The notes under the pieces were generated by a model, which saw nothing but the letters and a program-made list of their open reading frames with translations, ran no database searches and had not been told where the DNA came from. A DNA stretch of 64,000 nucleotides from Chrysomallon squamiferum (lineage: Eukaryota; Mollusca; Gastropoda; Neomphalida; Peltospiridae). Positions 1-11,169 of the stretch are shown here, piece after piece (position 1 is the stretch's first letter; the number at the start of each line of letters is the position of its first letter). The stretch is taken from NCBI GenBank assembly GCA_012295275.1, contig CM022673.1:8811311-8875310 (forward strand), given 5' to 3'. The position numbers were made by a program, and so were the translations under genes.

Positions 1-139
1 CGCAACATTGTTGGAATCTGCAGCAGTGACGTTTTTCACTCTCGAAATTGCTCCTCAACTTCCCGTCTACGTCGTTGTGCCGTTAATGAACACGTTGCTT
101 TTTCTTCAGATCATCGTCAGCCAGTGGCGACGACGACAG
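1..139 (+). CDS. Gene A exon (left-truncated): membrane-segment exon
   Basis: In frame from base 2 (ATLLESAAVTFFTLEI...), ending SQWRRRQ before a GT donor at 140. It is nearly identical to the gene B exon at 12050-12196, whose first bases are cut off here by the window edge. It encodes one hydrophobic helix followed by a basic stop-transfer run. Confidence 0.85.
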
Positions 140-3100
140 GTACAACTACGTCAACGCATTCTTTATGTCTTTTCAAGACCGTAGATTAATGGTGAAGCTC
201 CAATGTAATGTGAATAGATTTTCATAAAAGTTTATGAGAGACGAATGGAATTTTCCCTTGTAATAACTTGCGAATGATATATAAGAGCAGTTACTGTTTA
301 AGATAAATTACTTTTATGAAGAAAAAAAATAAGAATTTTGTGTTTAGCGAAAAATCAGCACGAGTATATGTATTCTTTATTTAATATGCAAAACATAGGA
401 ATGGAGATGCGGCTATATTCCAAACATTTATTTATTTATTTATTTGTCTCTTTGTTTGTTGGCCTGCCTGCCTGTTTGTTGTTTATTTATTTATTGGTTT
501 GTTTGTTTTGAAGACAGCACTTATTTGTTGTTTTTTTAAACTCTAATAGTTCATTACATCTATTCCAGGAAATATTTTTAGCTGACAAACCCGATACATC
601 TTCTGTGGGTTCCAGAACTATTTATACCATAGCCGCCATTTTCGGAATTTTGTCCTTCGTTTTGATGTGTATATTGCTGGTCATATTTGACGTTGTCGAC
701 ATCGCTGTTTCCATTTCTCTCTTAGCAGCTACGATGGCACTCTCTGTTTCCTGGTGTCAACCTTTACGAGTGTACATGTTCCAAGCGGACGCGGTTTCTA
801 TGGCAACTAGACAGAATGCGAGTCTCTTTTACAACGTGCTGAGAATCTTCAGTCTTGGCAGTTTTATTATTTTGATGATTCCTTTGCACGGAGAAACATC
901 TGTCTCTGAGGCTCCAGGATATCTGTGGAATGGAATTAATTCTTTCGCACAAAACAAAGTCTTGATGTTCACCGTAGCTATAAATCTCTCTTGTGGGTTT
1001 ATCGGATACGGAATTACAAGGCTATCTTCATTCTACACAACGACATGGTCCGGTATTTCCATTCCTCTGATGTTTTCTACAGCGTTAGCTTCAGTTCTGC
1101 ATGGACTGAACTGCTGGGAAGGTCGCTTCCTGACTCTGGATGAATCTGTTTGTCCAACTGGTGATGGAAGTCTAATCACAGCTGGTTTTGTTTTTGTTCT
1201 CTGGCTTCTTCCAGTGCTGGTTCTTCGCAAAAAGTTCTTTCGTCCGCCTGACGTTCTCTTCAAACCTGAACACAAAACATTTATCACTTATGGCTATAAT
1301 GGTGTATTCTTCGATCAACACATGTATCTACATTATTATCCTTCGTCTGTAGAATATTCACAGAGAATAGTCACGTCAAACGGAAGGAGCAGGGTGTTTC
1401 TGTGTACAACCATGTATCGTGAAGCCGATTATGAAATGGAACAACTTCTTCGAAGCTTGGCGAAAATATCGAAGTCCAAACGGCTGAAGAAACACAATGT
1501 TTATCTGGAATCACATATCTTTCTGGACAATGGCGCTGACGGATTAACGCTAAAAGAATTCGCGCTTCAGTTAATGTCTTTGGTTGAGCAGTGTCTTTCT
1601 GTCGCGCGATCAGACGGTGATATTCATCAAACTCCGTACGGACTTCAGATCTCTTGCACACTGTCAGGCGGCATGCCTCTCTTTCTCCATTTCAAGGATC
1701 CTGGTAACGTAAAAGCTAAAAAGCGATGGAGTCAGGTCATGTACATGAATTACATTGTCGATCACAGAATTAATGTTACAAATCGTACAGATGGTTCTGT
1801 TTCTGATAAGATAACGCGCAAGCAAGTGAAACCGTGCAGAAATACAGAAATTATCCTTCAGATCAAAACACTTCTTGCCAATCTGCAGTACGATGATGAC
1901 TGTCATGATGGTTTTGAAAGAAGGTCTATAAACAGCAAATGCGAGTCGGATAGCTCAGATCAGGGAATAGAAACTGGTGATGACATGTCGGCTGTTTCTG
2001 AAGAAATTTCTTCCAACAAAAGAATGACTCTACAAGTTCCAGACTCCAAATATTTATACCCACCTTCTACAACAAGCAGCTGTGCCAATCTGCTCTCTGT
2101 TGATGATCATTCTGGTAAAGGGACACCCTCTCTGTCTAAAGCGTCTTCTCAGATGGATCTAAAGGGACAGGACGAAGAGAGGAAGAGTCCATGTCTATCA
2201 GTAGTTGGCAGCACATACGCTAGTTTTATTTCGGATTTCCCGACAGCCAAGTTTAACCCGGCTTACGTCCCAGAAGTCAACGAACCTCCTCCTCCTACCT
2301 GGTTATCCAATTTCATCTCCGAGTCGAAAAATACGTGCAATATTCCCAGCTTTTCTTATATTCATAGCTTAAGAAAAGAAAAGGGAACACTGAATTTTGG
2401 TAATGATGACGTTTCACTGTTTGGCAAGGACTCCGCTGTTGTTGACGTCAACAACGTCCAGGGATATGACGACAGGACGTACATTCTGGCTACAGACGCG
2501 GATATGCATTTCAACGACAAAAGCGTCCTTGACCTTGTGAATACATGCAATAGTGACCTTCGCCTTGGAGCTGCTTGTGGCAGGACTCATCCCATGGGCA
2601 AGAAATTTCATCCCATTGTCGGCTTCCAGAAATTTGAATATGCAAAAGGTAAACGTAATGAAATAATTAATATATATCAATATATGGAACAATAATGTAT
2701 TTCAGAAATCTTTAGATTTTTTCTACAAGATGGTTGTTAATAATAATAATTTACAAAAAATGAGTATAAACTGAAGTAATTATAAATGAATTAAAATAAA
2801 TATAATTTGTAAAATATATTTTAACAATTGAAGTTAAAGTTTAAATTATTTTTATTTGGTTTTTTACCTTGTCTCTGTCAGGCAGATTTCTGGTTGAACC
2901 GTAATGCCCAGAACTTAATTAAGTTTTCACTTAAATTTTTATCACCTGAAGTTGAAATTTAAAGTCTTATCTATTTCTTCTTTATGTTGTCTTGATTCTG
3001 TAGATTTCTGGTTGATCAAAAGTGCTCAGAACATAATTGGATCTGTGATGTGTTGTCCGGGATGCTTCAGTCTGTATCGCGTGAAAGCTCTGCAAGGGGT

Positions 3101-6100
3101 GATTCCAAACTACTCGGAACCCACAACAAAACCTGGCGACGTTTTCACGAAAGACACAGGTGAGTTAATTAAATGTCAAATATATTCTTACAGTAATTTA
3201 GCCCTGTAAATTCATGCTGTTAGCACTAGAGATGCCTGACGTAATAAAACAGTTGATGCTTCCTTACATTAGTTTAACGTTAAGCAATGTAACTGTTAGG
3301 ATTTGAGATCAGTGAGGCAATAAAATAGTTTATGCATATTTATAATGGCGTTCTCTGAACTGTGATGTTGATAGAGAAGATAACTATTTCGGTCCTTTTC
3401 CGAAGAGAACGAGTAGGTTCGATAATAAGACAACAAGACATTAATTATTCCGCTGGAGTTTATGATGTCAGTTATGACGACGACGATACGGTTCGTTATA
3501 CCGATGATATTGATGATGTTAACGATATTGATGATTTGCTATTTGTTATTCCAAAAATCAAATATCTCTATATTTCAGGAGAAGACAGATGGATGTGCAC
3601 ACTGATGATGCTGCGAGGATGGAAACTCGGCTACTCCAACTTCAGCTACAACGGCACCTACTGCCCAGACACTTTCGACGAATTCATGAAACAACGTCGT
3701 CGCTGGATCCTCTCCGACTTCGCCAACTCTCTAATGGTGTTCAAGAATCTTCCTCAGCTGGTCCGAAACAATTCTTGTTTTTCCTTCGTCTACTTTATGT
3801 ATCTGTTGCAGCTTTTCGTCATCGTCTTTCTCTCGCCCGGATCCACGATAGTAATGATGACAGTTGGGCTGGACATGTTAATGGGCTGGAAGTTTTACAT
3901 CTCTACTCCAATCGTCGGCTTTCTGCTCATTGTCTACGGCCTCTGCTGCATGAGGATGTCGTCGCACTCACAGATACTACTCACCAAAGCTGCCATGTTT
4001 GTGTTGGGTGTTGTCATGTCTGCCGTTGTTGTCGGAGCTGCTATTTTCGTCGTTAACGATATTTTATCAGGTTTGTAATTATCTTCAGTTGGTTGATTTT
4101 GTAGAAAAAGAAATATGACGTATTTATGATAGTGATGAAATTTGTAAATTTGTCTTGCTTATCCTTATAATTAGATTAGGATAGTTAGAATATTTTGTTA
4201 TCATTGAATTAAGTTGTAAGTCATTTCCATGTTTATTTAAGTGTTCTTGGATTTGTCCAATGTTTCCTAATAGTAAAGTATGACAATAAAAAAGTAATCC
4301 TGAAGTATGCATGCAAACCACCATTTGTTCTTAGTGCTGTTGTACTTATGCTCATAAATGCTTCACTAATCAAGAAACAAAACTGTTGTAGAAAAATATT
4401 TTTAAACTGAATTATTATCATTATTTATTTTAATACTGCTGTATAATATATCTCTCTATATTAATTATTTGCTTTCTTTTACAGATATCAGGGAAGGTAA
4501 CCTGCGACTTGAAGAACATTACATCCTAATCACCTTAACCGGAAGTATTTTGTTTGCTGCGTTAATCCACCCTCACGAATGCTGGCTTCTCGTTTGTGGC
4601 GTTTTCTACCTTTTCTTCTTTCCCACAATGCATATGTTGCTTCCTATCTACGCTCTCTGCAACATTGTGGATCAGACGTGGGGAACGAGAGAAAATGTAA
4701 GTATTAGTTACTGATATTACGATTTTTATTAGATGTTAATGATTTGATAAAGCAGTTTATGAATATAGTTAACTACTTTATTGCTGCGCTTAATGACAAA
4801 TACAGACAGGTTTGTGTAGAAAATGTTAATATTAAGCTTTTCTTTTTTTTCTTTTTTTTTTACTTTTTCATTATCTTCTTTTTTCATTTCTTCTTTACTT
4901 TTCTTCTTCTAATTCTTCTTTGTTTTTAGAATATCTATATATTTAGTATTTATTTAAATTACATTTTTGAATGGTTAGTCTATATCTACTAAGTCATGAG
5001 TTAGGAATAATGAGACTTATTATTAATCAGTATTATAGAAATAAAAGTGTTTTAAGTTAGTGACGACTAAAATTCAAATTTTTTTATTTTACTTTATTAT
5101 ATTTCGTTTATTTATTTATGCAGCAAAAAGCAAAAAAGCCCAAATTCCTGTGTTTTCCAAAGCTGAAACTGAAACGGAGAAAGAAGAAAGCAAAGAAAGC
5201 CAAAGATTCAGGTAGATAAATTATTTCAAAAACTGTCTGTAATAAAAGTCCTGCAGATTTTTCTTATTTATTTAAAGAAGATGACAAAATATCAGATTTC
5301 TTTCTTTCTCAGTACATTTAGAGGATATTGGAATAATAATAATAATAAAATAAATAAATAAAATAAAAAAATAAAAAATAACGCTCGTACGGAAAATGCT
5401 CAAGGATAATTACATACACCAAAATAGGTACTTACATTATTTGGGAGTTCTTTCCCTTGTTATGTGATTTGACATCAACAAAAATCAGTATACATGTGTA
5501 CTACAGTCGAGAGCGGTGAGTCGAGAAAGAAAACAGTTGATTTCATTTAGTTATTGTATTATTTAGGATTACAGAACAAAAACGAATAACTGGTTGCTGT
5601 CTTAAAATATCAGCTTCGTGGTACGTAGAATAAATAACAATACTGATATCGCATTAGAAATATAAACAGTTTAACATGGCAGAATAACAATGTCACAGTG
5701 ACAGATACACAGTAATGGTGTTATAAAACAAAACTAAATTTTAACTTTCGTATTTTATTTCATTTAGCAGAAACAGTCGATTTGGACGAAGATACTGAAG
5801 TATCTTATGATCAGCTCAAAGAACTGGGACAAGACGAAGAAATATTCTGGACAAGACTTATAGAAAACCTAGTCGGCAAAGATAAAAATCTCGGACTGAA
5901 CAAGAACGATTTAGCTGACGGATTAATCAAACTACGACTGAAGGCCGTGCTGGCAATATGTCTCGTTAATATCATCTGGATTGTAGGCCTTGGAATTTTC
6001 TACCAATCCGCGGTCGGTCAGGAAAATAAGTTGAGTGGCTATGGAACCATGAACGGAATTTTGTACGGATTTTCATTCTTAATTCAAGTGCTCGGGATGA

Positions 6101-6183
6101 CAATTTATAGATTCACAGACTGTGCTCACAGACTTGGTAAAATCATTTTTAAAAATGACAAACCACACTGGGTAACATGTTGA
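1..6183 (+). CDS. Chitin synthase, gene A (5' partial, 7 exons in window)
   Basis: Membrane family 2 glycosyltransferase that should polymerise UDP-GlcNAc into chitin at the plasma membrane. Coding exons: <1-139, 569-2648, 3004-3159, 3579-4070, 4485-4696, 5124-5211, 5768-6183. They join in one frame to 1193 residues plus a stop; residues below are counted from the window edge. N-terminal membrane segments come first. The catalytic core has CTTMYREADYEM (~325), KKRWSQ (~430), DAD (689-691), CCPGCFSLYR, GEDRW (792-796) and QRRRW (830-834). Several membrane helices, TWGTRE (~1020), a Lys/Arg-rich exon and a last exon with two membrane segments follow. QRRRW and the WGTR motif are animal chitin synthase signatures. 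A Ser-rich insertion (~448-678) splits the core between KKRWSQ and DAD. At least 80 N-terminal residues found in gene B lie left of the window. Gene B is a tandem copy. Confidence 0.93.
569..2648 (+). CDS. Gene A large exon: membrane segments plus first half of the GT2 core
   Basis: 2080 nt, phase 0 to phase 1; acceptor TATTCCAG, donor GTAAAC. It encodes several membrane helices, then RVFLCTTMYREADYEMEQLL, KKRWSQVMYMNYIVDHR, a ~230-residue polar Ser/Asp-rich insert (about 1772-2462), the metal/nucleotide-binding ATDADMHF and CGRTHPMG. The upstream frame continues to the acceptor, so the GTG at 605 is not a start. Confidence 0.92.
2828..2922 (+). pseudogene. Exon relic: tandem copy of the intron end and start of the 3004 exon
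   Basis: Lies in the intron before exon 3004-3159. Bases 2830-2920 repeat the intron tail and first ~35 bases of that exon at a constant offset of 118 bp (acceptor AG/exon start at 2886 against 3004). Read in the exon frame it gives DFWLNRNAQNLIK, against DFWLIKSAQNIIG in the real exon. No donor follows, so it is a decayed duplicate, not an alternative exon. Gene B has no such copy. Confidence 0.7.
3004..3159 (+). CDS. Gene A exon: DFWLIK...CCPGCFSLYR segment
   Basis: 156 nt, phase 1 on both sides; acceptor TCTGTAG, donor GTGAGT. It carries the conserved cysteine-proline stretch CCPGCFSLYR that follows the DAD in chitin synthases. Exons of the same length occur in gene B (14655) and gene C (23854 on the minus strand). 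Confidence 0.92.
3579..4070 (+). CDS. Gene A exon: GEDRW and QRRRW catalytic motifs, then membrane helices
   Basis: 492 nt, phase 1 on both sides; acceptor TATTTCAG. It starts GEDRWMCTLMMLRGW and includes KQRRRWILSD, the acceptor-site signature, then three hydrophobic helices. The preceding intron is open in the same frame for about 200 nt, but stops earlier in that intron rule out full-length retention. Confidence 0.94.
4485..4696 (+). CDS. Gene A exon: two membrane helices and TWGTRE motif
   Basis: 212 nt, phase 1 to phase 0; acceptor TTTTACAG, donor GTAAGT. It encodes a helix pair ending NIVDQTWGTREN. (S/T)WGTRE is a signature of animal chitin synthases. Confidence 0.93.
5124..5211 (+). 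CDS. Gene A exon: short basic cytosolic exon
   Basis: 88 nt, phase 0 to 1. It reads QKAKKPKFLCFPKLKLKRRK followed by more Lys/Arg. It is too short to stand out by ORF length; identification rests on the same 88-nt exon at 16727 in gene B and at 19678 (-) in gene C, and on frame continuity. Confidence 0.88.
5768..6183 (+). CDS. Gene A terminal exon
   Basis: 416 nt, ending in TGA at 6181. It encodes an acidic start (DLDEDTEVSYDQLK), the conserved EEIFWTRLIENLVG, a charged amphipathic stretch, then two membrane helices and a short cytosolic tail ending DKPHWVTC. The acceptor is a TAGCAG pair, so splicing three bases later (exon from 5771) would also stay in frame. Confidence 0.9.
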
Positions 6184-6563
6184 TTTTTATATAATAATAA
6201 TAACAATGAATTTTGACAGTCATAAAATGTTCGAGATCGGGTTAGGAGTGATTAATATTTGAAATCCTTTTATTTTTTTTATTATTTTTTTTTTTTTATT
6301 GTTTATGTGTCAGAACCTGTGTTTTCTGACATATAATGTTGCTTCTATACCAAAAAGATTCGCCAACAAGATTTTATTTTGAACAGTAGAGTTGATTGCA
6401 AATCCGTGAATCGAAAATTTGATGTCTTCGTTATTCTTTTACATAGATCTCACTTGTCGATATGTGTGCACGCTTGTATATATTGTGATAACTTATTGCA
6501 TAGTTTATTGGTATTTTAAGTCAGTTGTTATTCTGTTAGTATTTATTATAATTTATATTTGTA

Positions 6564-6569
6564 AATAAA
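6564..6569 (+). promoter_or_regulatory. Probable poly(A) signal of gene A
   Basis: AATAAA about 380 bp after the stop codon, followed within 30 bp by GT-rich sequence. Position and context suit a 3' end. Confidence 0.5.
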
Positions 6570-6895
6570 CTTTTACTTTTTTGAGTATGCGTTGTTTATT
6601 TTGCCTGGTTATGGCACTAGATGTGTTAATTATTTATTTCATTATTACCATCTCTCTCTCTCTCTGTACTGAGTGTATATTCCATTCCTTCCCTGTCTGG
6701 ATGTGTGTATTTCTGTCTTTTCTTTTTCTCTGAAAGGCTGTTCTTCTGTCTCCCTCTCTGCCTGTCTCACCATTCTTTCTCTTTTCTCTTTTTCCCTCTT
6801 TCTTTCCTTTTTGATTCTCAGTAAGGTTTATTTATACATTTATTATTATTACCATTACTACTATTATTATTAGTTGACAAAGGAGGGCGGATCAG

Positions 6896-6898
<3 letters not shown>

Positions 6899-6956
<58 letters not shown>
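6899..6956. repeat. (AG)n microsatellite
   Basis: About 58 bp of near-perfect AG, close to the left end of the duplicated block that starts near 7003. The other copy of that block is also bordered by the same GA repeat. Confidence 0.95.
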
Positions 6957-6961
<5 letters not shown>

Positions 6962-7002
6962 TTTTTAAACGGACTATCGGTGTTTGTTTGTTGTTGTTTC
7001 TT

Positions 7003-7569
7003 GTTTTTCAGTTTTGTTTTGATTTAAAATGATTACACGACTGTAACTAGTTACCTGTAAAAATAACGTAATTAAAACGAGGACGAAACAACTTTTGTCC
7101 TGTTTTATGAGTGCTGAGATATCGGGTAACAAACGTGACTTACAATGTCTCGAATTTGTTACAATTATCTGTCTTTATTACAGTGCACTGACCTCAGCAA
7201 TCTTGTTAATATTCTTCCTGCTTATTTTATCTGTACCTCGCCGTACACAGCAGGAATCAGCGTATCTGTATTCGTCTTCATCGATAAATTCAATGGGCGA
7301 TTTCCCGACCAATCTAGTGCTCAGCAACTTGTTTATAAATTTTTGTATTTATTATCTATGAAAGGGTTTATGTGTAAAATTCCTTCCTGTTAACTGAGAA
7401 AGAATAACGTAACTACTCTTTCGTTTTTTTGCGGGGTCGTTAACCATATTTTATAATGTCATGTAACTGTAGATACAAAAAATGTATTTACTGCATCATT
7501 TTGTTTTTTTTAATCCAGCCGTTACTACTAGTAAAGTAAGAGATAAAGTAATAAGACAGAGAATATATA
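7003..7569 (+). repeat. Interspersed repeat, copy 1 of a ~550-bp inverted pair
   Basis: Nearly identical (a few percent mismatches plus small indels) to the reverse complement of 19965-20503. No clear terminal inverted repeats or target-site duplications. A 60-80 residue ORF is shared, but all six base differences noted in it change the residue, so it does not look protein-coding. It is probably a non-autonomous mobile element or a segmental duplicate. Confidence 0.75.
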
Positions 7570-8030
7570 ATTATTTATTTTATAATTTACACATTTTCCT
7601 ACCACTGTCTGTGTGTGTGTTTGTGTACGTGCGCATTTGCGCGCGCGTAGTGCATATACATTTTAATGAAAATATTGGTAAGACGAAATATAAATTATAA
7701 TATTTAAAAAGCTTCTAAATCACAGATTTGTTATGGTGAGTTTCCTCTCTAGGATATCATCTTCATTTATTATCTTTTAATAATCAACTGTATTCGTGTA
7801 TTATTAGAATTATATTTATTCTGACGAAATAATATGAGATCGATTATCATTGCTTTTTAGTATTTTTTTTTTGTTTGTAAGAAGTAAAATACATAACATA
7901 ACCATTGGTTACATAAGTCTTGGGAAAAATTGAGATAGAATACCGAGTTTTTCTGTTATTTATCACCCACACAGTACAGCAAATGGAAACCAACGTAAGC
8001 CATGTCAGCTTGACCCTTCCGTTAGCGGAC

Positions 8031-8064
8031 TCTCGCTAAATCTCGCTTAATCTCGCTAACCCTC
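8031..8064. repeat. 10-bp tandem repeat TCTCGCTAAA
   Basis: Three consecutive 10-mers (TCTCGCTAAA, TCTCGCTTAA, TCTCGCTAAC) plus a partial fourth. An inverted GTTAGCGGA precedes them. The block is locally GC-richer than its surroundings. Confidence 0.8.
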
Positions 8065-8893
8065 GTGTCGTTACTTTATACAAGCTAGGAAAACACTTAT
8101 TTGACATTTATTTTGCTAACTGTGTACAGTGATTAGTATCTGGGGTGGGCATTCGGAATCGTTTCTGTTTGACGTGAAAACTTGTTGTGTGGTTTTTAAA
8201 CTTGTAGTTTAGCACAGGACGATATTATATCCCTTCCAAAAGTCGATGAGTGCATGTACGTCATATATACATATATATCTGTATCTATCTATCTGTCTAC
8301 GTCTGTCTCTCTCTGACTGTATGTCTTCCTGTCTGTTTGCTTGTATATCTACATGAAACTTGACTTCAAATAAACTCACATGCACATATATAACTTTACA
8401 GATATTAATTCAATAACCTGCGAAATGAGTCTTTCCCTGAAATAGCGCATGCACAAATTGCAGCCTGCGTCTAATTTTTTTTTTTAGATAACATTGCAAT
8501 CAGTAGCTCGGCCCACATGCCCGAAACTTCAGAATTCGGACAAACAGAGTATCTATGTATTGTAGAATAAGTCGCCATTTGCATTTTTAGAAAATTTAAG
8601 TCACAAAAGTTTGAGAGAAATGTTTACGTACAGTTTCAGTATTAATGAATTAGCATTTATCAGTGTTTTCCATATTTTTTCGTTTTTTTTCAGATTAAAA
8701 AGCAGCGGATTTTCCATTTTTTGTATTCATCGAACTAAATTTTAATTTATTATTATTATTATTATGCATTTTTAGAGTATTTAGAGTCATTGCATTGCAA
8801 GGTCACAGGGTATCATTTAAAAAAAAAAATCATATGTATTTTGATTTTTGAGACTTAAGTATTTTAAATATTTAGTTATAAAGATGTGCTGAA

Positions 8894-8948
8894 TGTGTGT
8901 GTGTGCGTGTGTGTGTGTGTGTGCGTGCGTGTGTGTGTGTGTGTGTGT
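8894..8948. repeat. (GT)n microsatellite
   Basis: About 55 bp of GT with a few GC interruptions. Confidence 0.95.
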
Positions 8949-10770
8949 TTGACTAAAATAACTTCTAGCATTTCATCTTTAACCACAATTTTCTGCTATA
9001 CACAAACTCGGCTAAAGTTTGGAGTCTACTCCAGAAAGTTGTTGCAGATACTAATTAAGTTCAGTGAAATGTCTGTAATCATGAGACTAAAGGCAACTGA
9101 AGGCGGAGGTGTGAACAGTCGGACATCTTTTACAGAATCATAAAACAGTTTTCTTAGCTTTGTAATTGGTGTGACATGACTGCAAACAAAAGTTATTTGA
9201 CCGTTCTTGGCATCTCTTATGGAGCTAATCAACACTTCAAGTAAAAAAGAAAGCAAGTTTTAAAAATTAATTACTGATATTAAAAAAAAAAAAAAAAAAA
9301 AGAAAGATTATTTATATTTAATTCAGCATTCGAGCAACATTTACTGGATTCACAGAATATTATTTTATTATAGTCTTGTTTTGTATAGTTATATTTATGA
9401 TCCTCAAATCGATGTTAATTTGACGAATTTTGCAAACAAAATAATCGTCTGGGTCTTAGTGAACCAGGAATATCATTTTCAGTAAGTCTAACAAGCTGGC
9501 AGCCATGTTTCACTTTAGGAGTTGTTTTTCCGAAAACTGATATCGTGATAGCGTATTAGCAACGGGGCATCTGTAATTCATATGCAGTTTCAACAGATAC
9601 TAGGTGTTTGTATTTGTTTGACCATGCATATAGAACAAGATCAAAATCAGAAGGAAAGAGACTGCATGTTTATATCATCTAACTCAGTGACTATTTTTAA
9701 TACAAACTTCTGTAATATTATTCATTGTCCTGGTTAGTTATAGCTACATGTTACTTGAAATATGCGGGTAGGCCAGGTAACTGTTTTATTTATTATTATT
9801 ATTATTATTATCATTTTTGAATTTTGGTTTTTAATTTAATTCAACTTAATTTACTTATTTAATTAATTAGTTAATTTTTGTCACTAATATTTTTATTACT
9901 GTTGTTGTGTCTGTTGTTGCTGTTGTAGTGGTGCTTAATGTAACTAGTTCAAGTTATCAAAAGTGTTGTTGCTGCTGTTATTTTTAAAGTTGTTGTTGTA
10001 GTTGTAACTATTGCACCTGGTTTGCAGGATACTGATGTTGCTTAAATCTAATGTGACTAAATAAGTTATCAAGTTTGTTACTTCTTGCATTTATTTATTT
10101 ATTTATTTATTTTTTAATGTCTCCTTAGTTTATTCCTTGATTACTTACACAGTAAATTATCAAGTTGTTTTATTGTTGTTGTTCGTCATCAAAATCATCA
10201 TCACCATCATCATAATCATTATCTTCTTCTTCTTTTTCATTTTCTTGTTGTTGTTGTTGTTCTTCTTCTTCTTTTTCGTCTTCTTCTTCTTATTATTATT
10301 AGTAGATTTTCTCGACAGATTAAGACATTTTGGCACTCTTTGTCATTCCACTAAACAGAGATTTTGAGAGTAGAAGCTCATAGTTTGATACTCGATCAGA
10401 ATTTTCGTGTTTTTGGAGTTTCTTTTGTTTCTTATTTCTGTGTTCTTAGATGTTCTTGGTTCTAATATGTCGATTAATTTTTTAATTAATTGCTTCATGT
10501 TAATCAATGTCATTTTGGTCTGGAACTCAAATTCAGTTTTTCAGTTCATTTATTTTTGAGACGTCTATGTCTGAACAAACTGTTTTTCTTAGAACATAAC
10601 TTTTACAAACACACGTGTACGTACATATAATCATATTATATAAATACACACATATAATACATATACATTTACACAAATACATTCATACATTCATTCTTTC
10701 ATATATACATATATACATTCATACAAATACATAACACAGTGTCTGTATGTGTATGTGTGTGTCTTTCTCA

Positions 10771-10773
<3 letters not shown>

Positions 10774-10820
<47 letters not shown>

Positions 10821-10844
10821 CACACACAAAGAGAGACAGAGAAT

Positions 10845-10887
<43 letters not shown>
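10774..10887. repeat. Compound (CT)n(TA)n...(AG)n microsatellite
   Basis: CT 10774-10800, TA 10801-10820, a short CA run, then AG 10848-10887. The CT and AG arms can pair as a hairpin. It ends about 170 bp before the first recognised exon of gene B. Confidence 0.9.
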
Positions 10888-10893
<6 letters not shown>

Positions 10894-11059
10894 CGACAGT
10901 TAAGGTGAACACTTTAGTTATTTATTGCGGTCAAATGATTATAAATAAATTAAAAATGCACTCTCATTTTATCAATATATTAATTAACATAAAATACACA
11001 GGTAACTATGTATGAACTAAATACATATATATATTTAATGAGTATATTATTGTCTGCAG

Positions 11060-11169
11060 GTAATTCTCGGATGTGTTCTATGTTTCACAGCCACAGCAAT
11101 CTTCACTGTCACCAAAACCAGCTTACTTTTTTTCTTCTCACAGAAAGTGTCTGTGAATTTACACGAATG
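11060..11169 (+). CDS. Gene B exon: N-terminal membrane helix
   Basis: 110 nt, phase 0 to 2; acceptor TGTCTGCAG, donor GTAAAA. It reads VILGCVLCFTATAIFTVTK and ends HE plus TG, completed to Trp by the next exon. A helix exon of similar length precedes the matching exon in gene C, with Lys at the same position 19. Confidence 0.8.

Larger units (their letters stand above)
6184..11059. other. Interval between genes A and B, no supported exon
   Basis: Contains the gene A 3' UTR, a (GA)n tract, one arm of a ~550-bp inverted duplicate (7003-7569), a 10-bp tandem repeat (8031-8064), a (GT)n tract, and AT-rich sequence with (ATT)n and (CTT)n patches. The missing 5' exon(s) of gene B should lie here but were not recognised. 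No ORF resembles a myosin motor domain. Confidence 0.6.

Noticed and set aside
605-2695. Treating 605 (GTG) as the start of gene A
   Set aside because: The frame continues upstream to the acceptor at 568 and joins the preceding membrane exon; the same holds for gene B.
3362-3578. Open frame running from the intron into the GEDRW exon of gene A (possible alternative exon)
   Set aside because: The exon phase fits the acceptor at 3579 and the 492-nt length matches B and C. The upstream part is low-complexity Asp-rich intron and stops occur earlier in the intron.
7145-7393. 82-residue ORF shared with the inverted copy at 20140-20394, possible small protein
   Set aside because: All six base differences noted between the copies inside the shared frame change the residue, so there is no sign of purifying selection. 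The similarity extends equally beyond the ORF on both sides.
6184-11059. Myosin motor domain fused to gene B, as in some mollusc chitin synthases
   Set aside because: No ORF or exon with P-loop or motor motifs was found in the 4.9 kb upstream.
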